A stretch of 61,226 nucleotides of DNA, from positions 1-61,226 of the forward strand of contig JAZNXY010000091.1 of NCBI GenBank assembly GCA_045594105.1. Reading direction: 5' to 3'. A model generated the notes under the pieces. The model was not told the origin of the DNA, did no database searches, and saw nothing but the letters and a program-made list of their open reading frames with translations. Below, piece by piece: positions 32,571 through 40,973 of the stretch. Within the stretch, counting starts at the first letter, position 1. Each line of letters starts with the position of its first letter. The position numbers and the translations under genes are program-made. Source of the stretch: URNF01 sp045594105. GTDB taxonomy: Bacteria > Bacillota > Clostridia > Oscillospirales > Acutalibacteraceae.

Positions 32571-34118
32571 ATGGAAAACTTTATGCAACAAGTCACCGAT
32601 GTGAACGGCGCTGTGAACGGTGTCGTGTGGGGACCTTTCGGTCTTTTCTTACTCATCGGTACGGGCATCCTGATGACCTGTGTTACAAAGTGTTTTCAGG
32701 TTTCCCATTTGAAGCTTTGGTGGAAAAAGACGGTTGGCAGTCTGTTCACCAAAAAGGTTATGAGCCACGTGAAGGAAAAAGGTACCATTTCGCCGTTCCA
32801 GGCACTGTGTACCGCTCTTGCCGCTACCGTTGGTACCGGTAACATCGCAGGTGTTGCCGCCGCTATCGCTATTGGTGGTGCGGGTGCGGTGTTCTGGATG
32901 TGGGTTGCCGCGTTCTTCGGTATGTTAACCAACTTTTCCGAAAACGTACTCGGTATCTTCTATCGCCGCAAAAACAGCGAAAACGAATGGTCCGGCGGTG
33001 CGATGTACTACTTAAGAGATGGCCTGGGTGCAAAAAAAGGGTGCAAGTGGGTCGGCAAAGTCTTGGCGGTGTTGTTCTGCTGCTTTACCTTGCTCGCTTC
33101 CTTCGGCATCGGCAGTATGGGTCAGGTAAATAAGATTGTCGCTAACGTAGCGGCTGCTTTTGATATCTCTGCGTTGTCTTCTATCAACGTTGTTGGTGAC
33201 GTAAACCTGTACAGCTTGGTACTTGGTGTTATCATTATGGCGTTGGTTGCAGTTATCACCATCGGCGGTGTAAAACGCATTGCTAACGTTGCAGAAAAAA
33301 TCGTTCCGTTTATGGTTGTTTTGTTTGTGCTCGGTAGCTTGGTAATCATCGGTGTGAACTATCAGGCAATCATCCCGGCGTTCAAAGCCATTTTTGTGAA
33401 TGCTTTCAGCCCTGAGGCCTTTGTTGGCGGCGGTATCGGCGGCGTTATCGTAGCTATGACCAACGGCTTCAAACGCGGCGTATTCTCCAACGAAGCAGGC
33501 CTTGGTTCTTCGGTTATGGTTCACTCCAACGCTAACGTAAAAGAGCCGGTACAGCAGGGTATGTGGGGTATCTTTGAGGTGTTTGCTGATACGATGGTTG
33601 TTTGCACTATGACCGCTTTGGTTGTATTGACTTCCGGCGGTTTGAACGGCGGCGTATTCAATGCTTCGACCGGTGAAATCGCTGCGGGTTATACCGATGC
33701 GACTTTGGTTGGCGGCGCATTTAACACCATTCTCCCATGGGGCGGCTTGGGTGCTAAATTCATTGCTGTTGCGATGTTCTTATTTGCATTTACCACCGTT
33801 CTCGGCTGGTCGCATTACGGCTCTAAAGCTTGGGAATATCTCTTTGGTGCAAAAACCACCATCATCTTCAAAATCATTCACGTAATCACCGTTATCTTCG
33901 GTGCGGTCTTGACATCTTCTCTCGCTTGGGATATTTCGGACACCTTCAACGGTTTGATGATGATCCCCAACTTGATTGGTGTGGTTGTGCTGTTCCCGTT
34001 GGTAATGAAGATTACCAAAAACTACGTAGACCGTCATTTGCGCGGCAAGGATGTATCTCCGTTGCTGTCTTATGACCCCGAAACGCAGGCAATGATGGAA
34101 ACCCATCCGGATGACTAA
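32571..34118 (+). CDS. Sodium:alanine/glycine symporter (AGCS family)
   Basis: The product has 515 residues and about ten membrane segments. FGLFLLIGTGILMTCVTKCFQ, the AGCS signature ATVGTGNIAGVAAAIAIGGAGAVFWMW and KRGVFSNEAGLGSS are all present. AGCS carriers import alanine or glycine with Na+ (DagA, GlyP). The glycine riboswitch just upstream points to glycine as the main ligand. Whether glycine switches uptake on (for catabolism) or off is not seen directly; tandem glycine riboswitches before AGCS genes often act to limit uptake. GAGGGGG precedes the ATG. Confidence 0.93.
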   Translation: MENFMQQVTDVNGAVNGVVWGPFGLFLLIGTGILMTCVTKCFQVSHLKLWWKKTVGSLFTKKVMSHVKEKGTISPFQALCTALAATVGTGNIAGVAAAIAIGGAGAVFWMWVAAFFGMLTNFSENVLGIFYRRKNSENEWSGGAMYYLRDGLGAKKGCKWVGKVLAVLFCCFTLLASFGIGSMGQVNKIVANVAAAFDISALSSINVVGDVNLYSLVLGVIIMALVAVITIGGVKRIANVAEKIVPFMVVLFVLGSLVIIGVNYQAIIPAFKAIFVNAFSPEAFVGGGIGGVIVAMTNGFKRGVFSNEAGLGSSVMVHSNANVKEPVQQGMWGIFEVFADTMVVCTMTALVVLTSGGLNGGVFNASTGEIAAGYTDATLVGGAFNTILPWGGLGAKFIAVAMFLFAFTTVLGWSHYGSKAWEYLFGAKTTIIFKIIHVITVIFGAVLTSSLAWDISDTFNGLMMIPNLIGVVVLFPLVMKITKNYVDRHLRGKDVSPLLSYDPETQAMMETHPDD

Positions 34119-34174
34119 TATGTTTTGGGTTTTAAAAGACAGTCTTGTCTTTATAAAAACACTCGCCTAAAGAG

Positions 34175-34207
34175 AAAAAGGGCATCGATATATCCGATGC
34201 CCTTTTT
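34175..34207 (+). terminator. Terminator after the symporter gene
   Basis: A 13-bp stem AAAAAGGGCATCG and complement with a T run. Confidence 0.93.
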
Positions 34208-34230
34208 CTGATGTTTTTTCGGCAAATCTC

Positions 34231-34259
34231 TTGACAAACGCATAGTGTTTTGTTAAAAT
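34231..34259 (+). promoter_or_regulatory. Promoter of tRNA-Pro
   Basis: TTGACA (34231-34236), 17-base spacer, TAAAAT (34254-34259), 13 bases before the tRNA. Confidence 0.9.
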
Positions 34260-34272
34260 GGCTTGGTGATAA

Positions 34273-34349
34273 CGGGGTGTGGCACAGTTTGGTAGTGCGC
34301 TTGGTTCGGGACCAAGAGGCCGTGGGTTCAAGTCCCGCCACTCCGACCA
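34273..34349 (+). tRNA. tRNA-Pro (anticodon CGG)
   Basis: A 77-base cloverleaf with encoded CCA. The acceptor CGGGGTG pairs with CACTCCG (one G-U), the anticodon arm is CTTGG-TTCGGGA-CCAAG with CGG at 34-36, and the T arm is GTGGG-TTCAAGT-CCCGC. It has its own promoter and terminator. Confidence 0.97.
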
Positions 34350-34351
34350 TC

Positions 34352-34390
34352 AAAAAAGAGACACAGGTCAACGACCTGTGTCTCTTTTTT
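34352..34390 (+). terminator. Terminator of tRNA-Pro
   Basis: A perfect 18-bp stem AAAAAAGAGACACAGGTC with a 3-base loop and T6 end. Confidence 0.96.
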
Positions 34391-34427
34391 GATATTTGGA
34401 CTAACTGATTACGCAGAGCCCTGCGAT

Positions 34428-34502
34428 GTTTCGCACTTTGTGCGAAACTCGACGGAGTTGCGTGCAGACACTACCGCATTACACACGTGATAGCGCAACT
34501 CC
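34428..34502. other. Spacer with two inverted repeats between the tRNA 3'-end copies
   Basis: Contains a 9-bp hairpin GTTTCGCAC/GTGCGAAAC (34428-34448) and a second inverted repeat GGAGTTGCG (34454-34462) / CGCAACTCC (34494-34502) enclosing 31 bases. The second ends just before the duplicated tRNA end. From 34453 the sequence CGGAGTT could pair with the copied acceptor end over 6 bp, but no T stem or anticodon arm forms, so it is not a functional tRNA. Confidence 0.6.
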
Positions 34503-34503
34503 A

Positions 34504-34527
34504 GTTCAAGTCCCGCCACTCCGACCA
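34504..34527 (+). repeat. 24-bp exact copy of the tRNA-Pro 3' end (att-like)
   Basis: Identical to 34326-34349 (the T arm from its last stem base through CCA). It is followed by its own terminator-like stem. Copies of tRNA 3' ends at such spacing are typical scars of tyrosine-recombinase integration. Confidence 0.85.
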
Positions 34528-34565
34528 ATAACAAAAGGGCACCCAAGGGGTGTCCTTTTGTTATT
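34527..34565 (+). terminator. Terminator after the tRNA 3'-end copy
   Basis: An 18-bp stem (34527-34544 / 34548-34565, one G-U) with a 3-base loop. On the plus strand there is a short T run within the 3' arm. Confidence 0.8.
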
Positions 34566-34621
34566 CGTAGAAATGGATGACGCAGGGCCTTTGCATTAAT
34601 TTTTTGTCACATATTGCATTC

Positions 34622-34650
34622 TTTACAAGTATATGATGGAATATTTATAT
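34622..34650 (+). promoter_or_regulatory. Promoter of the TIR/deoxyribosyltransferase-like gene
   Basis: TTTACA (34622-34627), 17-base spacer, TTATAT (34645-34650), 42 bases before the ATG. Confidence 0.65.
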
Positions 34651-34692
34651 GGTGTTTGCTCACTAACGATTTTTTAGAGAGGATGTACATAA

Positions 34693-35967
34693 ATGTATAC
34701 GTGTTTTATTATCTGTCCCTTTGGCGAATCCGGAACAGAAACCCGTACAAATGCCGATGACCTGCGTGACCTGATTATCCGCCCCGCTTTGGAGCCGTTT
34801 GGCTTCCGTGTGGAACGCGGTGACGATCACGTTGATCAGAGTGAAATTGACAGTGCTGTCATTCGTGCTGTTCAGGAAGCGGATTTGTGTGTCGTGGATA
34901 TCAGTCAATTAAATGCCAACGTGTTTTATGAATTGGGCCGTCGTGACGAAACGGGTAAACCGGTGGTTTTGATCCGATCTGTCAACAGCGAGAAAGCACC
35001 TATGGATATTGCGGCCCGCAGATATGTGGAATATGATTTAGATTCCCGCAGAGGTATTATTGATGCGTGCAACTCGCTGAAAGACTTTGTTGAACCGTTT
35101 GTAAAACAAGGGTTTGAGGCAAGCGGCAGCGGTGCATCTTTGGGTGAGATTGCCGAGATTCTGAAGCGTGTGGAAAGAAAAGTCGACCGTATTAAAGTGG
35201 GCGGCGGTAGTGCTGTGGGCGGTTCTGCGGACATTCCGATGGACGGAGATGTGGATCCGGTAGACCTTCTGAATCTCTCTATGAGACAGAAAAATATTCC
35301 CATGGCAGAAAAAGCAATGAGTATGCTGCAATATCGTATGCAGCGCATCAAATGGCTTGACCAGGTTGTAGAACAGGTTGCGGTTATCGGTTCTGTACCG
35401 GCAGGTAATATCTTGATTGAAAATGCTATGGATTTCGTGGATGATACCGCAACCACCTTCCATCAGAAGGTTGAATACCTGGCTTGCTTGGTAGGCAACC
35501 TGATGAAAACGGATCGTGAAGCAGAAAACTGTGCACTTGTTGAGCAGATGTACGAGTCTATCAAAGCTGTCTCCGATAATCAGGAGGAGGATGACCGCAT
35601 CACTCTGACCAATCAGATGAACAGATTATATTACGGTATTTTTGCCACTACCAGGGAACCCATTTGGCTGGATAAAGCAATCCAGGTATTGGAAGCCGCT
35701 TTGGAAATCGGCGAAAGAGATTTCCTGTACTTCAACCTGTCCATTTGCGAAAATGCCAGAAACAACCCCGGCGACGCACAGCTCGCCCTCGAGCACGCAC
35801 TTCGTTGTATTGAACTGGACGGCGATCAACCCGATGACGCCCATCTGGAACACGCCTGCAAGCTGCTGCACGAATTTGAGGATCCCCGCTTAATCGACTT
35901 CCTGGATGCTCTGGCAGAAGTAAACCCCATCAAAGCAAAGCTTCTCCGCTCCAAGTGGAACATGTAA
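34693..35967 (+). CDS. Nucleoside 2-deoxyribosyltransferase/TIR-like N-terminal domain fused to a helical repeat domain
   Basis: The product has 424 residues. Residues 1-140 form an alpha/beta domain: CFIICPFGESGTETRTNADD on strand 1 and loop, VVDISQLNANVFYELGRRD with E80 at the position of the catalytic Glu, then KPVVLIRS. This pattern occurs in nucleoside deoxyribosyltransferase-like and TIR-like domains that split nucleotides or NAD, several of which are immune effectors. A Gly/Ser linker and short coiled coil (150-170) lead to an all-helical region (190-424) with TPR-like pairs (FLYFNLSICENARNNPGDAQLALEHALRC). No signal peptide. It stands alone with its own promoter and terminator beside a tRNA integration scar. 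Function is not proven; a sensor-type helical domain with a nucleotide-cleaving domain is my inference. Confidence 0.72.
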   Translation: MYTCFIICPFGESGTETRTNADDLRDLIIRPALEPFGFRVERGDDHVDQSEIDSAVIRAVQEADLCVVDISQLNANVFYELGRRDETGKPVVLIRSVNSEKAPMDIAARRYVEYDLDSRRGIIDACNSLKDFVEPFVKQGFEASGSGASLGEIAEILKRVERKVDRIKVGGGSAVGGSADIPMDGDVDPVDLLNLSMRQKNIPMAEKAMSMLQYRMQRIKWLDQVVEQVAVIGSVPAGNILIENAMDFVDDTATTFHQKVEYLACLVGNLMKTDREAENCALVEQMYESIKAVSDNQEEDDRITLTNQMNRLYYGIFATTREPIWLDKAIQVLEAALEIGERDFLYFNLSICENARNNPGDAQLALEHALRCIELDGDQPDDAHLEHACKLLHEFEDPRLIDFLDALAEVNPIKAKLLRSKWNM

Positions 35968-35988
35968 TTTTTATTCCCCTTTATATGC

Positions 35989-36023
35989 AAAAGCCCGATT
36001 CTTTCAAAAAGAATCGGGCTTTT
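35989..36023 (+). terminator. Terminator after the TIR-like gene
   Basis: A 16-bp stem AAAAGCCCGATTCTTT and complement, 3-base loop, T tail. Confidence 0.95.
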
Positions 36024-36036
36024 TTGACACACAACA

Positions 36037-36065
36037 TTGACAAACACAATACTTCGTGATACGAT
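36037..36065 (+). promoter_or_regulatory. Promoter of the PadR cassette
   Basis: TTGACA (36037-36042), 17-base spacer, TACGAT (36060-36065). It lies right upstream of padR, where autoregulation would act. Confidence 0.8.
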
Positions 36066-36089
36066 GTATTATGTGAGAGGAGGTATTGT

Positions 36090-36410
36090 ATGGATGTTCA
36101 GTTGAAGCGAGGTCTTTTAGACGTTTGTGTGTTAGCGGCGATTAAAACACAAGATTCCTACGGATATAAAATCATTAAGGATATGAAGCCGTATATGGAG
36201 CTGTCGGAATCCACTTTATATACCATTCTGAAACGACTGGAAACTACCCAAATGCTTACGGTGTATACGGTGGAGCACGGCGGCAGATTGCGGAAATATT
36301 ATCGCATTACCGAAGCCGGCAGGCAGCGTATAGGGGCGTTTCGGGAAGAATGGAAGGAAATGCTGTGTATATATCAATTTGTAACGCGAGGGGATGAGAA
36401 GGATGACTAA
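36090..36410 (+). CDS. PadR family transcriptional regulator
   Basis: The protein has 106 residues. It is a winged-helix DNA-binding protein: LKRGLLDVCVLAAIKTQDSYGYKIIKDM is the N-terminal helix-turn-helix region, SESTLYTILKRLE the recognition helix, and GGRLRKYYRITEAGRQRI the wing. It belongs to the short PadR type without a large C-terminal domain. Its stop overlaps the next gene by 8 bases, so it is translationally coupled to a HAAS-domain membrane protein and a DUF4097 protein. This three-gene cassette is common in Clostridia and Bacilli, where PadR often senses membrane stress or drugs. Confidence 0.93.
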   Translation: MDVQLKRGLLDVCVLAAIKTQDSYGYKIIKDMKPYMELSESTLYTILKRLETTQMLTVYTVEHGGRLRKYYRITEAGRQRIGAFREEWKEMLCIYQFVTRGDEKDD

Positions 36411-37002
36411 ACTGCAATTTCTGTTGGATTTACATAACAGACTGTCGGGGTTACCGCAGGATGAGGTTGAGGAACGCCTCAATTTTTACAGTGAAATGAT
36501 AGAGGACCGTATGGAAGAAGGTCTTTTGGAAGAGCAGGCGGTCGCAGCGATCGGGTCGGTGGATGACATTGCGGAACAGATTATTGCCGAAACACCGTTT
36601 TCCAGAATTGCCAAAGAAAAAATCAAACGCAAGCGGCGATTAAAAACATGGGAAATCGTGTTATTGGCGATAGGATCGCCGATATGGGTATCTCTGCTGC
36701 TTGCCGCAGCAGCGGTTGTTTTTTCATTGTATATCGTGCTTTGGTCGGTGATTGTGTCTTTATGGGCTGTGTTTGTGGCTTTTGTGGGCAGTGCTTTTGG
36801 CACCGTAGTCGGCGGAACAATCCTTGCCATCACGCAAAACGTCTGTAGCGGTCTTGCTCTTGTTGCCGCAGGGCTTGTATGTGCCGGTTTTGCTATTTTC
36901 CTGCTGTTTGCTTGCAAGGTGGCGGTAAAAGCTGCTGTTTTGCTCACGAAAAAGACTGTTTTTATACTGAAAGATATATGCATCGGAAAGGAGAGGGCGT
37001 GA
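36403..37002 (+). CDS. HAAS/DUF1700 family membrane protein
   Basis: The protein has 199 residues from the ATG at 36403 (MTKLQFLLDLHNRLSGLPQ); an ATG at 36394 has its ribosome site too close. The N-terminal part is the HAAS domain (LPQDEVEERLNFYSEMIEDRMEEGLLEEQAVAAIGSVDDIAEQI), followed by three or four membrane helices (about 75-185). HAAS proteins are coupled to PadR regulators, whose N-terminus they resemble in an associating role. Start overlaps padR, and the stop overlaps the DUF4097 gene start (TGATG). Confidence 0.88.
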   Translation: MTKLQFLLDLHNRLSGLPQDEVEERLNFYSEMIEDRMEEGLLEEQAVAAIGSVDDIAEQIIAETPFSRIAKEKIKRKRRLKTWEIVLLAIGSPIWVSLLLAAAAVVFSLYIVLWSVIVSLWAVFVAFVGSAFGTVVGGTILAITQNVCSGLALVAAGLVCAGFAIFLLFACKVAVKAAVLLTKKTVFILKDICIGKERA

Positions 37003-37967
37003 TGAAACGACAAACGAAGATATGGCTTATTCTCGCCGCTTCCTTTTTGGCGGTTGGTTGTATTATGTTTGGGTGTGTCATGTCGGCACTGCAATGGGAT
37101 TTCAGACAGTTGTCGACAACACAGTTTGAAACAAATGTCTACAGTGTTACAGAGCCGTACACCAACGTGTCGATTGTGGGGGATACCGCTGACATTGTGT
37201 TCCTGCCGAGTGACGACAATACCACCAAGGTGGTGTGTTATGAAGAGCAAGGTTTACGACATACCGTATCTGTGCAGGACGATAGGTTGGTTGTGCAGTT
37301 TGTCAACACCGAGAAATGGTATGAACATATCGGTATCAACTTTGAAAGCCCGAAAATCACGGTGTATATGCCAAAAGGCGCTTATGGTGCACTGACGATT
37401 AAAACCGATACGGGTGATGTGACAATACCCAAGGCATTTACCTTTGAAAGCATGGACATACAAGGTAGTACGGGTGATGTCACCAATGAAGCATCCGTTT
37501 CCCATAACATCAAAGTTTGGGTTAGTACGGGAGCTATCCGTATGGAAAAAGTGACGGCAGAGGCCTTGGACCTTGCCGTTTCTACCGGCAAGGTGACCAC
37601 CACCGATGTTACTTGTACCGGTGATGTTGCGGTAAGCGTCAGCACGGGCAAGACCGTGTTAACCAATGTGAGTTGTGCGAGCTTTCTGTCGAGCGGGAAT
37701 ACGGGTGATATATCCTTGTATAATGTAATTGCCGCAAATAAGCTTTCTATCGCAAGAACCACCGGTGACGTGACCTTTGAGCGATGCGATGCCGCAGAGC
37801 TTGTGGTAACAACCGACACGGGGGACGTGAGGGGAAGCTTGCTGACCGATAAGGTGTTTATGGCTCATAGTGATACCGGTCGTGTGACCGTTCCTGAAAC
37901 TACAAGTGGTGGCAGATGTAAAATCACCACCGACACGGGAAGCATTGACATACATCTGACAGAATAA
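37002..37967 (+). CDS. DUF4097 family beta-helix protein
   Basis: The product has 321 residues. An N-terminal membrane anchor (7-30) is followed by a repeated strand pattern in which (S/T)TGDV or (S/T)TGK appears about every 20 residues (TDTGDVTIPK, GSTGDVTNE, VSTGAIRMEK, VSTGKVTTT, TTDTGDVRGS). This is the DUF4097 putative adhesin fold, a right-handed beta solenoid outside the membrane. Function is unknown; the constant link to PadR and HAAS suggests envelope stress or homeostasis. It is the last gene of the cassette. Confidence 0.88.
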   Translation: MKRQTKIWLILAASFLAVGCIMFGCVMSALQWDFRQLSTTQFETNVYSVTEPYTNVSIVGDTADIVFLPSDDNTTKVVCYEEQGLRHTVSVQDDRLVVQFVNTEKWYEHIGINFESPKITVYMPKGAYGALTIKTDTGDVTIPKAFTFESMDIQGSTGDVTNEASVSHNIKVWVSTGAIRMEKVTAEALDLAVSTGKVTTTDVTCTGDVAVSVSTGKTVLTNVSCASFLSSGNTGDISLYNVIAANKLSIARTTGDVTFERCDAAELVVTTDTGDVRGSLLTDKVFMAHSDTGRVTVPETTSGGRCKITTDTGSIDIHLTE

Positions 37968-38024
37968 CTGGACTTTCGACAGGGTGTGTGGTATACTGTA
38001 GAAAATGTTTTTGAGGGTGACACA

Positions 38025-38666
38025 ATGACCAAATTGCTGTTAGTGCGGCACGGAGAAAGCGAAGCAAATCTGAAAGACGTGTTTGCAGGATATTATGATA
38101 TTGACCTTACTGCACGTGGCAGGGAGCAGGCGGCGTGTACTGCGGCTTTTTTGAAAGAGCAGTATACGGTAGATGCGATTTACAGCAGTGACCTCCGCCG
38201 TGCGTATCAGACGGCAAAGCCGATTGCGGATATATTTGGGTTGCCCATTATCCCTAAAAAAGAAATGCGGGAAATCTTTGCGGGAGACTGGGAGGGTGTT
38301 TCCTTCGCCAGCTTGAAAAACACCCACGCAGAAGCATTTCATATCTGGATCACCGATTTGGGCAATGCTACCTGCCCGAACGGCGAATCGACAGTACAAA
38401 TGGCAGAACGGATTTTGCATGCGGTAACCTGCATTGCAAAGGAAAATGACGGAAAGACGGTGGTGATTACCACCCATGCTACGCCAATACGTGCTTTGCA
38501 ATGTCTCTTTTCGGGCAAGCCCTTGTGTGCTATGCAGCAGGTGTCGTGGGTCAGCAATGCTTCGGTCACCGAGGTGGATTATGAAAACGGTGTATTTACC
38601 CTGGTAAACACAGGACAAGACGCACATTTGGCAGAGCTGCGTACCACTTTGCCGAACGACGTATAA
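38025..38666 (+). CDS. Histidine phosphatase family protein (phosphoglycerate mutase-like)
   Basis: The protein has 213 residues. The RHG motif (R8-H9-G10 in LLLVRHGESEANL) contains the phospho-accepting His; R in SDLRRAYQTAKPI, E in EIFAGDWEGVSF and the second His in VVITTHATPIRAL complete the active site. Such enzymes are cofactor-dependent mutases or broad phosphatases (alpha-ribazole phosphatase, PhoE); the substrate is not clear. An extended -10 promoter (TGGTATACT near 37989) lies 30 bases upstream, so it can be transcribed apart from the PadR cassette. Confidence 0.9.
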   Translation: MTKLLLVRHGESEANLKDVFAGYYDIDLTARGREQAACTAAFLKEQYTVDAIYSSDLRRAYQTAKPIADIFGLPIIPKKEMREIFAGDWEGVSFASLKNTHAEAFHIWITDLGNATCPNGESTVQMAERILHAVTCIAKENDGKTVVITTHATPIRALQCLFSGKPLCAMQQVSWVSNASVTEVDYENGVFTLVNTGQDAHLAELRTTLPNDV

Positions 38667-38667
38667 C

Positions 38668-38697
38668 AAAAAAGCACTCCATTCGGAGTGCTTTTTT
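38668..38697. terminator. Bidirectional terminator between the phosphatase and malQ
   Basis: A 13-bp stem AAAAAAGCACTCC with an ATTC loop and a T run on each strand, placed between two convergent genes. Confidence 0.93.
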
Positions 38698-40208
38698 CAT
38701 TCCTCATCTTGTTTTTGTGCCGCTTTGGCAGTTTCAGAAAGACGACCGTACAAAGCAGTGTTTTCGTATACGATGCCTGCCAGCCAATCGTTGACACAAC
38801 CGACACCGATACGCCATTGCCAGTTGCCGCCGAGGGTCGAGGGCGTATTGATACGGCCCTCGCTGCCCAGTCCTAAAATATCGGGCATCATCAAAATGCA
38901 GATGTCCGCCACCGACATCATAGCTGTGCGCATCATCGCCCAGTTAAAGCCCTCGTTATCGTCTACGTGCATATACTGCCGTGCCATTTTAACATCAGAT
39001 TTCCCTGCCGTTTTTGTCCAGCCGAGGATGGTATTGTTATCGTGGGTGCCGGTGTACACCACGCAATGTCCCGTGAAATTATGGGGAAGATAGCCGCTTT
39101 CGTTTTCCGCATCAAAGGCAAATTGGAACACCTTCATACCGGGAAAACCGCTCTTTTTGAGCAGTCGTTTGACGGCAGGGGTAAGAAAACCGAGGTCCTC
39201 TGCAATAATGGGAAGGTTGTCGCCGAGCTCTGCTTTCAGTGCGTCGAACAGCTTCATGCCGGGTCCTTTTATCCATTTGCCCTTGCGTGCGGTGGTTTGA
39301 CCATAGGGAATGGAGAAGAAGGACTCAAAGCCACGGAAGTGGTCGATACGCACCATGTCGTACGTTTCGAGGGCGTGTGCCACACGCCGTTTCCACCAGG
39401 CGTAGTTATCTGCTGCCATGGCCTTCCAATCGTATAAGGGGTTACCCCATAGCTGCCCGTCTTTGGAAAATGCATCCGGAGGCACGCCTGCAACCGCTGT
39501 CGGCTTTTGGTCGGTATCCAACAAAAATTGCGTAGGATTGGACCACACATCAGCACTGTCGTATGCCACGTAAATCGGGATATCACCGATGATTTTGATG
39601 CCGTTTTGATTGGCATACGCCTTCAGGTTGTGCCATTGCTCGTAAAACTTGAATTGTACGAATTGATAAAAGCGGATAGTGTCTTTGTATTGTTCCCTGG
39701 CGGCTTGGATGGCTTCTGCTTCGCCCGTGCGTAACGGTGCGTACCAGTTTTCCCAGCTGTGATCGTCGTGTGCGTGCTTGAGTGCCATAAACAGTGTATA
39801 GCTGTCGAGCCAACCGCTGTTTTTCTCACAAAAAGCCGCAAAATCCGCATTTTCCTTGAATCGTGAAAACGCAATTTTTAATAACGGTATGCGGTTTTTA
39901 TATAGCTTTTCATAATCGATCTCATCCGCATTGTTGCCAAAATCAAAGCTGTCCGCTTCCTCTTTGGTGAGCAGGGCTTCTTCAATCAGCAGGCCCGGGT
40001 CGATAAAGTAAGGGTTGCCGGCATAAGCGGAGAAGGATTGGTAAGGAGAGTCACCGTAATTGGTCGGATTCAAAGGCAGAATCTGCCAGTAGGTTTGTCC
40101 CGCTTTACACAGAAAATCCACAAATTGGAATGCCTCTTTCCCGAAGGTGCCGATGCCGTAAGGGGAAGAGAGGGAAAATATCGGCATTAAGATACCACAA
40201 GTTCTCAT
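38697..40208 (-). CDS. malQ: 4-alpha-glucanotransferase (amylomaltase, GH77)
   Basis: MalQ moves glucan segments between maltodextrins or glycogen fragments. The protein has 503 residues, start 40208 (MRTCGILMPIFSLSSPYGIGTFG) with AAAGGAACG upstream; the frame extends to 40250 without support. GH77 motifs visible are GQTYWQILPLNPTNYGDSPYQ, DIPIYVAYDSADVW, MVRIDHFRGFESFFSIP with the nucleophile Asp, PIIAEDLG with the acid/base Glu, and YTGTHDNNTILGW. It is last in a possible operon behind a PHP hydrolase and an aldo/keto reductase. Confidence 0.95.
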   Translation of the reverse strand: MRTCGILMPIFSLSSPYGIGTFGKEAFQFVDFLCKAGQTYWQILPLNPTNYGDSPYQSFSAYAGNPYFIDPGLLIEEALLTKEEADSFDFGNNADEIDYEKLYKNRIPLLKIAFSRFKENADFAAFCEKNSGWLDSYTLFMALKHAHDDHSWENWYAPLRTGEAEAIQAAREQYKDTIRFYQFVQFKFYEQWHNLKAYANQNGIKIIGDIPIYVAYDSADVWSNPTQFLLDTDQKPTAVAGVPPDAFSKDGQLWGNPLYDWKAMAADNYAWWKRRVAHALETYDMVRIDHFRGFESFFSIPYGQTTARKGKWIKGPGMKLFDALKAELGDNLPIIAEDLGFLTPAVKRLLKKSGFPGMKVFQFAFDAENESGYLPHNFTGHCVVYTGTHDNNTILGWTKTAGKSDVKMARQYMHVDDNEGFNWAMMRTAMMSVADICILMMPDILGLGSEGRINTPSTLGGNWQWRIGVGCVNDWLAGIVYENTALYGRLSETAKAAQKQDEE

Positions 40209-40260
40209 ACAGTCGTTCCTTTTGTCAGAATTAAAATTAGTATATAACAAAAATAAGCAT

Positions 40261-40935
40261 TTATTCTACGGGGATGGGTGTCAGCACCCCTTCACGTAAC
40301 AGACGCATATAGGTTGCAATATCCGTAATCGGTTCATCGGAAAATACACCTGTGCGTGCTACATCTTCGGGACGGTGTGTATCCGAACCCGCAGTGATTG
40401 GCAGATGATAGATTTCAGCGATCAGCATTGCCGCTTGTGTATGCAGCGGATTATAATGCCGTGGGTGGGCATTGAGCACCTCTAATCCGTCAACGTTGTG
40501 CGGATCGGGTGTGCACCGTGCACCACGGAACGGATGTGCCTGCACCAACATAAGGCCGTGTTCATTTAACAGCTTGTGCAGGTCGGGCAACGCAATATCA
40601 GCAAGCTCCGGATGTGCCAGGAAGAAGTCGGGCCCTGCACCGACGGCTAAATAGTGGTTGGGGTTGCCCGGGAAGCCAAACTCCGGAGAAGGCAGGATAT
40701 GCATATTGTAAGACGGTGCTGCCTCCAATGCGGCATAATACCCCATGAAAAAACAGCGGACAGTATCCTCCCAGGTCGGCTGTTGTAATCGTTCGACCAC
40801 GTCGACGCCAAAATGGTCAGCAATCATCATGGTGGTGTACCCTGCCTCTGCGTGCAAGCGCACAAGCTCCGCCGCAGGGATCTTGCCGCAAGGGCTGCCC
40901 TCGTCGGTATGTAAATGCGGTTCGGTTTTGTACAT
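40261..40935 (-). CDS. PHP domain metal-dependent hydrolase
   Basis: The protein has 224 residues. I prefer the ATG at 40935 (MYKTEPHLHTDEG), 11 bases after AAAGAGG, over a GTG at 40947 lying on that site. PHP metal-binding motifs are PHLHTDEGSPCG, MIADHFG, LPSPEFGF, VQAHPFRG and AGSDTHRPEDVA. It resembles PHP phosphoesterases of the YciV or histidinol-phosphatase class; the substrate is unknown. It lies 38 bp after the aldo/keto reductase and 52 bp before malQ on the same strand. Confidence 0.85.
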   Translation of the reverse strand: MYKTEPHLHTDEGSPCGKIPAAELVRLHAEAGYTTMMIADHFGVDVVERLQQPTWEDTVRCFFMGYYAALEAAPSYNMHILPSPEFGFPGNPNHYLAVGAGPDFFLAHPELADIALPDLHKLLNEHGLMLVQAHPFRGARCTPDPHNVDGLEVLNAHPRHYNPLHTQAAMLIAEIYHLPITAGSDTHRPEDVARTGVFSDEPITDIATYMRLLREGVLTPIPVE

Positions 40936-40973
40936 GGATGTATGCACCTCTTTGTGTGTAAACTTAATATGCT

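Noticed and set aside
34453..34527. A second tRNA using the copied 3' end
   Set aside because: The acceptor could pair over 6 bp, but the T stem fails (TCCAG against CCCGC) and no D or anticodon arm forms.
34273..36023. Prophage or integrative element remaining at tRNA-Pro
   Set aside because: No integrase, relaxase, phage structural or replication gene is present between the tRNA and the PadR cassette.
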